DNA of 64,000 nt from NCBI RefSeq assembly GCF_001649575.2, contig NC_051444.1:22808306-22872305 (forward strand). The letters run 5' to 3'. The stretch comes from Kryptolebias marmoratus (lineage: Eukaryota; Chordata; Actinopteri; Cyprinodontiformes; Rivulidae). Shown piece by piece: positions 12,901 through 24,900 of this stretch (position 1 is its first letter; every line of letters starts with the position of its first letter). A program made the translations under genes and the position numbers. The notes under the pieces are model-generated. The model was not told the DNA's origin and made no database searches. It worked only from the letters and a program-made list of their open reading frames with translations.

Positions 12901-15900
12901 CTTTTTTTTTTTTTGGTATTAGGCCCATTGTTCAGATGTGGCCTAGTGAAAGTGCCGCAGGGTGAAAGCAGAGGGCTAGAAGCGAGGAGGGGATCTGACA
13001 GTGATAAATAGGCCTTTTAATAACAGCTGTGCCACTTGGGTAGCCATTCTGATCCATTCCCATCCAAGCCGGTCCCGTCGTCCTCCCTCCCTCCTTCACA
13101 ATGAGAGAGCAAATTTACATATTGCTGTGACGATTGTGTAGTTCACACCAGATAGAAAATTAAACACAATCAGCTCATGTAGGTGTTCGCTACTTGAAAA
13201 CGTCTCACGTGTCTTGGTCTTGTCCAAGACGCTTTTTCGTACGTTTGTGTGCTTTTAAGCTTTCAAAAGTAGATGGGGTTTATTTATTTAAAAACAGAAA
13301 AACCGAGAAGAAACTCCCATGATTGCAGTCACTTTCACATGCACAGAAGCTCACAGTTTAACAGATGGTTTGTTTAACTGAAACATCAATTATTGCATTG
13401 CCTTGGCAAGCAGCTGAAAGGCTCCAGAGTGTGTGTGTGTGTGTCTGTGTTAGCTGTGTAGGATATGAGTGTTTGGTGAGCTGCTGACCTGGAGGAGAAA
13501 AGGGTTAATGCTGCAGTCCCTTAGAACAAGCCCACAGGGCATTGGCCCTGTTCGGCAACAGATTTCAGCACAGCATGCTCACATTTTTCAGAATACTGTG
13601 GACTCATTGTAACCTTAGTGGGGGGAAAAAACAAAAAAACAAAACATTGTTTGCACTTGTGTAGATGATATTCAAATTATAATTACCAAGGCTTTCTTTC
13701 ATCTGTCGTATATTAAGCATACTGTACAGATTTTAACTCGTTCTTTATTTAAGACATGGCTTTAGGGCTTGACGCATATTTAAATTCCTGTTTGTGTATT
13801 CATTACCTAAGCTGTATCGTGGTTCTCTCCTCATCTTTAGTACTGCAACACGATGAATGAACAACGCATGAATGGAATGCTGCCAGACCCTCTACAGATT
13901 TTTCCAAGAGGTAGGAAGTTTTACTTTCCAATAACCGTGGATTAGGAATGCTGAAAGCAAAGTTCGAATATGTGAAAATGTTTCTACTTTTGTAAGTTAG
14001 ATGTACAACTTGTGAGCTATTCAAACAACAAAATAAAGCAGGCTGTTTTTACAAGTAACAATAAAACCTCTGAGCAACACATTCGGCATTCTGTTATTGT
14101 GGTTGCGGCCGTCTATAGAGCTGCGTTTCTTTGCACCAGGAAGCTTGTACTCAAACCAGCTCAGATGTCTGCCATCTTGTGCTTTCGTCTTAAAAATGGT
14201 CTCGTGTTTTTCTCAGTACTTACTTTTTAAACACCATGTTATAGTTTTCAGTTTGTTCAAAGTCATACAAGATTGCTGGCCTCGAGGGTAGAGTGATAAA
14301 ACACTCTTTGTCCCTTTAATTTTTTTTTTACTCTGAGTTTTTCTCTCTTGTATTTCGCTATATTATTCCCATTCTAAGTTTGATTGTTTTTCCTTTTTCT
14401 ACCTACCACCAACCGTCTCAAGAGCCCAACATCTCAATTACTCGCATGCCCACAACTAATTTCAGAGTAACCCTCATTTCATTTAGTCTTTTTTTTTATT
14501 ATTATTATTTATAAAGAACTGATTCCTTTTCAACACATTTGTAAATGGTCCAGTGATGTGTTCTACAATCTAGCCAATTACTGTTTCAGCCGGCAAGACT
14601 CCAGGGAACCGGAACATACATGGCCTGAAGGTACCCATCTCAATAATTGTTTCGGCTGCCTTACACAGAGAATGAGGGGAAAGGGGGGAGGTGGGGTTGA
14701 GTCAAATGGATTGGTAACGCTGTGTTCCACTTATTGAAATGTCAATTGAAGTCAAGGCTCTCCTTTTCTTTCACTCATTTTCTTGTTCCTCACGTCCATG
14801 TTTATGTATGGGAGTATCTGGCTGCGCCTCTGTCAGAGAGTTCGTCTTTCTGCTTCGCAGTTGCTCTGTATTCCTGGTTCTCGTGCTGTGAAAGTCACCT
14901 AATATCAAGGTGTTCCTGTGAAAATCCGATTCCCCTCCAGAGTGCTATGATCCTCTCTTTCCATACGATAGGAAGGCTATCAGCGTTGGTTAGAGCAAAA
15001 TCAGGCAATAAGAAGATGCCATTGTTCAACCATGAAATTGTCATTACAAGCCCCCAAATGGCCTTCCACAGACCTTCCCATTTTATGTTCAGCATATGTT
15101 GCTATTGAAAGTCACTGCTAATTATCATGGGTTAAATGACTTGACACCTCCTCCATCTCTCCTGATGATCCATATTATATCCATCTGCATATCAATGACA
15201 AAATCAACCCCCACAGAAATCCTGAATGTGCTTTATTTATTGCACCCTCAGAGAAGCTTTTGTAACAACCGCTGAACTACGCCGCGTCTTCCCTTTCTTC
15301 TTTACTTAAGGTCAAGGGTCTGTTTTGAGGAGATGGTGTTCTCCAAAAACTTTCAGTCCTTTGGTAATTTTTCCCATCTTTTCTGATACAGAAGTAATTG
15401 GCTGAGGGAAACCTTGTGTGGCATTTAAATTAGGTTTTCCTGGGCACTAATTAAAGAGAGAATCCCTGAGCTTTTGTGAACTCAACACATTTGCCTTTTG
15501 ACCTCAATTATTGAGTTATTTTTAGTATCTCCTTTACAGGGTCTCATCTCCTCATTTTTACGTTCTATATCTGGGTTGACTGTATGGGTCTTTTAAATAA
15601 ACATAGATGCAGATTATTAGATAAGAGATGTATGAACAAAGTCCTTTCTTCGTCTTTTTCTTTCAGCTGTTCCCTTTTCAGGGGTCTCCACAGCGAGTCA
15701 TCCTCCTCCATCCATCTCTGTCCTCACTCAAACTCCCTCCATGTCCTCTCTAACTGCATCCATATGTCTCCTCTTTGTCTGTAACATCCTTCTACCAATA
15801 TCCCCACTGTCCCTCCTCTCCTCATGTCCAAACCATCTCAGTCTGGCCTCTCTAACTTTATCTCCCAGTCCTTCAACCTGTGCTGTACCTCTGATGACCT

Positions 15901-18900
15901 CATTCCTAATCCTGTCCATCCTTGTCCCTCCCAAGGAGAACCTCAACATCTTCAGCTCTGCCACTTCCAGTTCTGTCTCTTGTCTTTTTGTCCGTCTCAC
16001 TGTCTCCAAACCATACAACACAGCTGCTCTCACCACTGCCTGTAAACCTTTGCTTTGACCTTTGCTGCCACCCTTTTGTCCCAAATCACTCCTGAAACTT
16101 TTCTCCATCCGCTTCATCCTGATGGACTCTCTTCTTCACCTCTTTACCACACTCCCTGTTTTCCTGGACAGTTGACCCTAAGTCCTTAAAGTCCTGCACC
16201 TTTGTGACCTCTGCTCCTTGTAGCCTCACTGCTCCACCTGCCTCCCTCTCATTCACACACATGGACTCTGTCTTCCTACGACTGACTTTCATCCCTCGTC
16301 TGTCAGTGCATACCTTCACCTCTCTAGGTTCTCTTCCACCTGTTCCCTGTTCTCACTACAGATCACAATGTCATCTGTAAACATTATAGTCCAAAGGGGG
16401 AACAAAGTCCTTACTAAGGCAAAGACATTTTAGTGTCTTAACGTCAGCTTTTATGTAGCTCTCGCAGACCTATTTTTTATTCATCTCAATTTGTCTTGTG
16501 TGAAGCCATGTTGTGCTTTTTTTTGCAAACCAATTTTTCTCCTTTTTAATTCTTCCTTTTGCTCATCATCATGTTCCCTCGTCTGTATAGACACATCTTT
16601 ATTTCCTGTTTTCCTTCTTCTCTCTCTTATGAACACTGTTTAACCTCTAAACTTGACTGAAAGCCTTTATTCGTTCTTGTTCATTAGGGAGGCAGACATA
16701 TGCAGACAGACATATGCCAGTCTGCCTGCTTGTCTTTTGGCCTTGACCACTAAAGTGTGCGTTGATGTGTCTTTTCACATTTGTGCTTGCTCACCTTCAG
16801 GTTAACACAAGACCTAACCCTGCCAGTGACTGCGCTCAAGTTGTTCCAGACTCAATGGCCAACAACAGGTGAGTTATTTTTTTATCAGCATATGATTTAA
16901 GTAGCAGTCGTTGGAAAGTAAATAGGGGGAGAACTGTCTGGCATGCTTTCCTCTGTGTATCACTGCTGTGATGTTCTTCTTTTTCCTCCAGCTTAAAAAC
17001 TTCATCTGCTGAGTTTAAGAGGATCTTGACAAATGGGCAGGTAAGTGTGTGTTTCGTGTGTTTTAATGTAATACCGTATATTTGAACCCTCACTCAGTCA
17101 CACTGGTTTATTCTGTCAATTCCAAAAAGATGAAAACTTTCTTTCTGCCCACAAACGCACACATGCACACACTCAGTCACACACCGTAACCAGCATGTCA
17201 GGAAGACAATTAGGCCAGCAGCCTCTTTGGTTTCTTCTGTAACGCAGTGAACTAATAGTTCTCTCCCATCTCCTCCATCTCCTCATCTATTACTTCTCAT
17301 TCTGTAGCTCTCACACCCTTAAAGCGCTAACCTTTCAAATTAATTGAGTTTAAAGTCTGTCACATTATAAATTGGCCTTTTTGACAAAAACAAACAAACA
17401 AAAAGCACTTCCCCTCTTTAATGACAAAGTGAAATCAAATTTCTACAAAGTAATGGCAGTTAAATAAAAATATGTAATGTAAAATAAGTGATTGCATAAT
17501 TATTCACCCTTTTTAAAGTTATTGCCCTAGTTTTACTCAGAGAATAGATTATTGAAAAGTACAAGTCAGACTATAGATACAAAAGAATTTCTAAGGCCCT
17601 AAACATCCTCAGGAGTTCTGTTAAATCCATCATCAGGAGATGGGAGGAATATGGGACCTGTGTAAATCTACCAGGAGCAGGCCGTCCTCACAATCTGAGT
17701 GACTGTGAAGAAGGAGAAAAGAGAGAGAGACCACCATGACACCTGTGAGCTCTCTGAAGGAGTTAAAGCTTCAGCAGGTGAGATGGGAGAGACTGTAGAT
17801 ATAACTACTGTTGTCTGAGTTCTTCACTAGTCTGAGGGGAAGAGAAAGCCACTGTTGAAGAAAACTCAGACTAAATCTTAATTAGAGTTTGCCAATCGAC
17901 ATGTGGAAGACTCCATGGTCAAGTTATTCTCATTGGCTAGGTTTGTAAAGATAGAGGTTAAAACGAATATAGAAAAATCCTTGAGGACAATCTGATACTG
18001 TCTGCGAAACTCTAGTCAATAGTTGTTGACCAGAGTGTATTATTGGTATAGTTGTACAAAGAGCCTCCTGAAACACCTTGAGACAGGTTGCTCAGTCAGT
18101 AAAAACTCACATTTTTCACTCATTTTGTAAACGTAGCGGAGTCGATATTATCCACCCGTCAGCTATTAAATTGTTAAGGAATGCTGTTGCTGTAATCAGG
18201 GGTATGATTGGTATACTGGATTGCTTTTTTAGGTGAAAGGTGTCAAAGCATCATCCATGTGAATGCCCTAGAGATTTAACAGCACGACAATGTGTAACAA
18301 GACAAGCAGTTTAACTCTCTTTACTTGTCAGTGGTGATGATATTACAGCTAATTAATCTTCTCGACTTCCTAAAAATTTCCCAGATTTAATTCTCTTTTA
18401 ATACATTTGAAACATGTTCACATTATAACTAAACTATAAGTGTTATTTCGTCAAAAAAAAAACATTTTAGAAAATAGAATTTTTTTTTTTACATTTTTAA
18501 TACATGACTGTTTTTTTCTGTCAAAATGGGGTGGAACAATAAGAAAGATTAAACAAATAAAGCTCCCAATAAGTCACTGCCTCGCTCACCCAAACACAAT
18601 ATCCTTTTATAAATTGGATAGCAAGTGTTGTATTGATCTCCTCTTTCTGTCCCTCTTTTTATTTTTCTTCTCATGTCGCTGAACTTGGGGTGACCTGACA
18701 TCTGGATTGTTTATAGCTTCCAATAACAATGACGCCCCGTTTTCTTTCACGCGTGCATGTTCTCCCTGTCGTGTTCGGCTGTGCATACGATCCCCTGGAT
18801 CCATGGCTTCTCATGTTATAGCGTCCTGCTAGCATAACTGCATACATGTGTTTGTTGCCCTGCAGATAAATGCCCAAGATATCCACTATCAAGAGCAACT

Positions 18901-21900
18901 TGGTCATGGAAACGGAGGCACGGTTTACAAGTAAGTGCTTGCTGGTTCCCACACTGAGGCAGCGTCTTCACATATAGAAAAGTAACCACACTGACAAGAT
19001 GTCTGCTTTACAAAGGCAGAAAGTCTGAGTCATCTGATTGTGAGGCTGATGCTGCGAAACGATGCAAATATGTTTGAAGAATGCCTGAAGTAGCAGCTGG
19101 TTATGGCTTGAGTTGGAGCTTTTTAATTTTCTTTATGACAAACTAAAACCTTGTTTGTGTAAAAGGTACTTTTATTTTTTTTACCCTGCTCCTATTTCTT
19201 TAGTTTGTCAATTTATCTCCCTGTGTTTCATGTGACATCTTTCTGGTTGGTTTGTGTCTGTCCCTTTAATTTATTTATTCTAGTTTGAAGGTTGCAAACA
19301 TATATGATATTGATTTGGGGCTGTGAACTATGACAGCCGTTGACTTAATCGGTCTATAGTGTAGCACTTTACCTGCCACCACAAAGACCTCCATTCTCTA
19401 GACTAACGTATTGCTGACCTGCTAACGTTATGACAAGGCTGGTATTTGTGTTCCTTCTCCTATCTTTCTTTCCTCACGTGCTCTTCCTTCTCCCATCAAT
19501 TTTCAGCAATTGAGCTATTTTATTGAGATTGAAGTATTGATCACCACTCAGACTAACCTTGACTTGACTGAGTGGTTTTCTTCACACCGTTCTCAGCAAA
19601 ACTAGTAAATTTCTGAATGTAGCAACTCCATAAACTATCTTTTCTTTTTGTTTTATCCTCTTTTTTTTTTCCAACTGTTTGATGATTTTGAGATTGTTTT
19701 ATTGAGCTTCAGTCTTTCGTAGTTGTAAGTGAATGAGGTTTTTCATCAGTTTGGGTCCAGAAATGGTTACACTCCTCTGAAGAAAGCCAATATTGCAAGC
19801 CCAACAACTTCTCAGTCCATTTAGCCCATCAAAAATCTATATGCAGTGATGCTGAAATTTTTATAGTTGAATAGAAAAAGAAGGGAATAAAATCAAAATA
19901 AAACAAACAAAAATCACAGTTAGCTCTTTATTCAGTTATGTGTCTATTAGTTGGATTTATTAATCAGAGCAGGCAATAGTGCCAAAATAAACTGTCTCAC
20001 ATTCAAAGGTAAATACAATAGACTTTTTTTTTTCACTGACATTTATAAATGTAACATAGCTTTTTTATTAAATGCTTTTAAGTCAGAGTCAAAGCTCTCA
20101 TAAGTCCAGAAAATTGAATTTTAGCTTGTTATACTACACCAACAGCTTATTAGGCTGATTTTTAGGCCTCATATTGTTCATATTGTGGTGAGACGTCTTG
20201 GATTAAGAGTTTATTTGTTAAGCTATAGTTAATGTGGCGTTTCTTTGATTACAATTGATTGGAGATGTTGTTTGGGATGGAAACTTGTAATAATACCATC
20301 TTCACACAGTTTTCACTTTCCTAATTCATAGATTGACACATTGGGTACAACACATGCTCCAAGAGCAAGGCTTACAATTCCCAAGTTTGCAATGAACCTA
20401 AGGTAGTTTCTAAAAAACTGAATACCTCTGTTACAATGTTCAGCATTAATTTAGTCTTCTCTGTAAATTTATTTCCGTGTCCCAATTTTGTTCCAAGTCT
20501 AGATTTGTACTAATAAATTGATAGGCATCATTTTTGTTTAGAAACCAGTTTTATGTCCTTGTCAGCCTCTGCAGCGTGGTCTAGCTTGTATTGGGTTTAT
20601 CAAATGTGAATAGAACTAAGAATGACTCCTCACCTATTAACCTTTTAGCCCATTTATGACCCAGAGCCATTTAGACTCAACTGAATGTTACCAGCTCTTC
20701 GATGCTACACGCTGACCCATCCATCCATCAAACTCGCCCTGTGTTTTTTTATTACACATTGTCCACCAATCTCACCGAGTCTATGGCTTATAAATACCGT
20801 AACAAGGACACACATGACCCGTGGATCCAGCAGGGCAAATAAAACAACACATTGACCTGGCTGTGGCTGGAGTGACATCCCAAATACCTGAATAGAAAGC
20901 AACTGGAAGACCTTTCAACAAAAAACCTCTTCAGTTTTGAATATAGATCAGAAGTTTCAGACTTCTGGATCATGTATGACTTATCTATTTTTAGAACTGA
21001 GGACACCTTCCAGATGAGATCAAGGAACATGAAAAGAAGTCCAGTTTCCTTCTATTCAAGCACTAAGGATTGCCCTGACCTGAATGACTGATGATCTCCA
21101 CTAGCATAATGACTGTAGTGACATCTGCTTCAACACCCTCCGTTGTTTTGTGTTTGTGTGCGTCTAAGACCATTCTCTCTATTGATTTAGTTTTTCTACT
21201 TCATTGATTAGATTGTATATTGACAGATCGAACCTCTTTAGTTATTTATTGTAAAATATTCAGATTCTATATTATCGTGTTTAACCGTAATATAACTCAC
21301 TGGTTAATAGTATTAAGCTTATAAGACAGTTAGGACATTTTCACAATAAAATAACGCATCTTCACAGACTCAAGTAAAATAAATAGTTTGCGGTATATGT
21401 TGGAGGCTCATATATTAAACTTTTTTTAATTTAAGTAGTATGTCTGTTTCATTTTTTTGTGGCCATATGATGGAGTAGTGACCAATCCAGGGTGTACCCG
21501 ACCTCTCACCCAGCTCCCCATAACCCAGAAAAGGAACAAGGGAGTAAAGAAAATGGATGGATGAATAGCTTTGAAGCTAATAGTGAAACACTTAAAAAAT
21601 CAGTCTATAGTACAAAGAACATCTTGGATATGTTATCACTAAACCTGTAGGGGTCTTTTCCTGTATGTGGCGACAACTTGGTGGTGTAAACTGTTCCAAA
21701 TGTTTCTCCCCTCTTCCTGGACAGTCTACAAATTCATTAATGTTTACCTGGCCCTAACAAATAACTAACACATGCACACCTGCTTACAAAACAATAAAAA
21801 GTATGAAATAAAATATAAAGTCATTGGAGAAAGTGCACTTTTTTTTTCTTTCTGGGGTTTAACATGTTAAGACATGAAAAATCTAACCTAAAGCATTTAA

Positions 21901-24900
21901 AAACACAACAGATTCTACCATGTTGTCATTTATTAAACAAAAATGAAGCCAAAATGGAAACCTGCAGGTGAAAAACTAAGTCCACCCTTGCTGCTTCCAT
22001 AGGATTTTCAATTGAAAGAACTAGTCGGATGCTACTAATCAGATGCATTTGCTTACCTGATAGTCAGCAAATGTAACCATCTCTAAAAAAGCAAATATTT
22101 TGTTAATTTGCCCCTATGGAGCATACAGGTGTGTGTTAACACAATGCCAAGCAGAAAAAGCATCAGCGATTACTTTAGAGAAGCACCTGTTGCTGCCCAT
22201 CAATCTGGGAAGGTTTACAAGGTCATTTCCAAATAGTTTTGAATCTATCATTTGACAGAGAGAAAGATTATTCACAAGCGGAAAACACTTAAAACAGTTA
22301 ACAACCGTCCCAAGAGTGAACATCTCAGTAAGTTTTTCCCAAGATCAGACTATGCAATGCTCAAAGAAACTGCAAAAAACAAAACAAACCCAAGAGTTCC
22401 ATATCAGACTCTACAAGGTCAAAGTTCATGACAGCACAATAAGAAAAGACTGAACAAATATGGCTTGTTTTGAGGGGTTGCAGGAGAAAGCCTCTTCTCT
22501 TTAAAACAAATGTGGTAACAGAAGTTCGGTATGATGAATGAACCACACAAGACTTCTGGAACAATGTCCTTTGCACAGATGAAACCAAAGTTGAGATGTT
22601 TCGGTGTAAGGCACAGCGCCATGTTTGGCAAAAACCAAACGCAGCATATCAGCACAAACACCTTACACCAACCTTTTCAAGCCCAGTAGTGGAGGAGTGA
22701 TGAGTTGAGCTGGTTTTGCAGCCACAGGCACCTTTCAGTAATTGACTCAATGTTGAACGTTTCTGTATGCCAGAGTATTCTGGAGTCAAATATGAGGCCA
22801 TCACTTGACAGCTGAGACTTTGTCCGAACTGGGGGACAATTATCTCAAAACACAGCAGCAACTTTACAGCGTATGTGCACGTATGGGCTTTCTCCAGGTA
22901 CTCTGGTTTCCTCCCTCAGACTAAAAACATGCGTGTTAGGTTAATTAGTAACTCTAAATTGTTCCTAGGTGCAAGTGAGAGCATGAATGGTTGTTTGTCC
23001 AATTTGTCTCTTTGTGTCCGTGTGATGGACCTGCGACCTGTCCAGGGTGTCCCCCCACCTCTCGCACAGTGACTGCTAGAGTTAGGCACCAGCTACCTGC
23101 GACTCGGAAAGGAAAAGCAGGTAAAGAAAATGGATTGATGAATTTTTAAGCTCAGTCACTTTTACTATCTACATAAATGTGGTGAGGAAGCTTGTGCATT
23201 CTTGGGAATGTGTGTGTATTTCTTTTAGGATTTTTGTTTGTTTCTCCTGAGACTAAGGTTAGATAGTCACAGGTGGTGTGTCACTCCATATAACAAAGTA
23301 TAATGCGTATATATCCACATTAGCCCTGATCCAGGACACCAGCCTCTGTAACCCACAGCCTCAACTTCAGAGAAATTGTGAGATGCCCTATGAATACTAC
23401 ATGATGGAGCTTTTATTACAGAGCGGACTGGAGTGTAAATAAGATCCAGGCAATGGGGCACATTTACTGGGGTCAGATCACGGGGAAGTGGCGGAGGGTG
23501 GCTATGTAACCTTGTCCCTAAGTCTCCCGCTGTCATGAGCCTGTCACTGTAACTCATACATGGATGCTCGGCCCTGAGGTGGTCAAGGACAGCCTGAGAA
23601 TAAAGCCTTAACCAACCAGTCGTCACGCCTAAACTCCACTCTGAAAATACACCCTGAAATTTCTGGGTTTTTTTCTTCATTTTAAGTTCATCTTTTAATT
23701 ATATTGCATCTAATTTAGACATGCAGTTTGTTTTTCAGATAAAGGAATAGCTCTGATTAAGCAGGCCTGCATGGAGTCCTTCTGAGTACTTGGTGTCTTA
23801 CCGGCAGTAGGCAGCATTCAGAGTGATTTTAGTTTGGAAAATCAGAAAGATGTCATGAGAAAGTCAACTTGTGTGCTTTTCGGAAGAAAACGACCCACGT
23901 AAGAGCAAATATCTGCTGTCTAAAACAACTAAAATCTAAAAATTGAGTCATTGTTCCAGTAAATGTTTTGTTTCTAATTTTCACATTGTCACTTTTGTAT
24001 CAAAAGGGTATTTATACTTAAGAGTGATGGTACAAAAACACATTTTGTGTTCGAAAGAGACGATGTTAGGCACACACAGTCTGCATAATTAGCTGATGCA
24101 AAAGTAGAAATCCACAGCATAGTGTTCACCTGAAGAGCTATACATTTTTTGTGGTTCTGTTTGTTATAAGGGGCAGAGGTTTGCACTTAAATTGGCCCAG
24201 TTCTGAACAGTAGTTAACTAAACTCATCCATCAGATGAGTCTCACTTAGTCTCTGCACACAATCATAGTTTTACATTAGCTTTCTTTTAAACATCAAATA
24301 ACTCATTTTTGTGCATGTTAATGTTATCCACCCGCTTTATTCCTCCAGCCTGTTTAGGTAAAATGTAACATACCCGTCTCTGCGATCTTGCTTTCATTAA
24401 TATCGTCACCTTAATTAAGAAGCATTTGTCATTTTGAAATTGTATTGATTTTGGCTTAAAGCTGGACTAATTCCCCAGAATGAAAACATCACCAGTCAGT
24501 TGTATGTTTGAAGAGGTAGGTCAGAAATGACACTATTCATTTGAGTCAGTAAAAATGTTATTTCAATAAATAAACATTGACCTTTTTATTCATTTGTTAC
24601 ACGTGACATTTTGCTCAAAGCTTCCTGATTTGTAGTGAAGTATAAATTTCTTGTAAGATAAGTCTTGCCATTCTGTGCAGCTTAACATGTACATTTCCAA
24701 TGAACGTTGTTTTGTTTTTTTCCCCCCAGTTTTTGAAAAGTATTTATTTTGTTTCAGGCTTCAGCAGTCTAACGGTGAAAGACAGCATAGGCTAGCTACA
24801 GAGAGTCCGTCCTAACAGTGTGTAAATACCTAACGTGGCACTAATGGGTGTCATTAATTAAAGTCCTGAGACAGTTTAGAAGTGTCTGGCTAAAGAGCAA

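Larger units (their letters stand above)
8823..13840 (+). other. map2k5: map2k5 intron 3: one SINE-like copy and candidate conserved elements
   Basis: 5018 bp. Holds the interspersed repeat at 9541-9892 and low-complexity T/A tracts. The part 12110-13100 is non-repetitive with ATTA motifs. 9900-11900 shows nothing I can name apart from a small GC palindrome near 10980-11000. Confidence 0.6.
15647..16399 (-). mobile_element. RTE-clade LINE fragment, 5'-truncated, with target-site duplication
   Basis: The minus strand encodes pieces of a non-LTR reverse transcriptase: an [18 protein letters not shown] block (the FADD-type catalytic box, around 16335-16385), then [18 protein letters not shown], and finally [20 protein letters not shown] and [12 protein letters not shown]. 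This order is typical of fish RTE elements. Frames shift and stops interrupt, so it is dead. The 3' end near 15665 ('agctgttcccttttcagggg' on +) is the family tail. An exact 13-bp duplication (gaacaaagtcctt) flanks it at 15634-15646 and 16400-16412. Confidence 0.9.
14631..16800 (+). other. map2k5: map2k5 intron 5 with an RTE LINE insertion
   Basis: 2170 bp. 14650-15560 is non-repetitive and partly conserved-looking (about 15110-15540, with 'cactaattaaagagag' and 'cctcaattattgag'). 15647-16399 is a 5'-truncated LINE. The remainder is C/T-rich up to the exon 6 acceptor. Confidence 0.6.
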
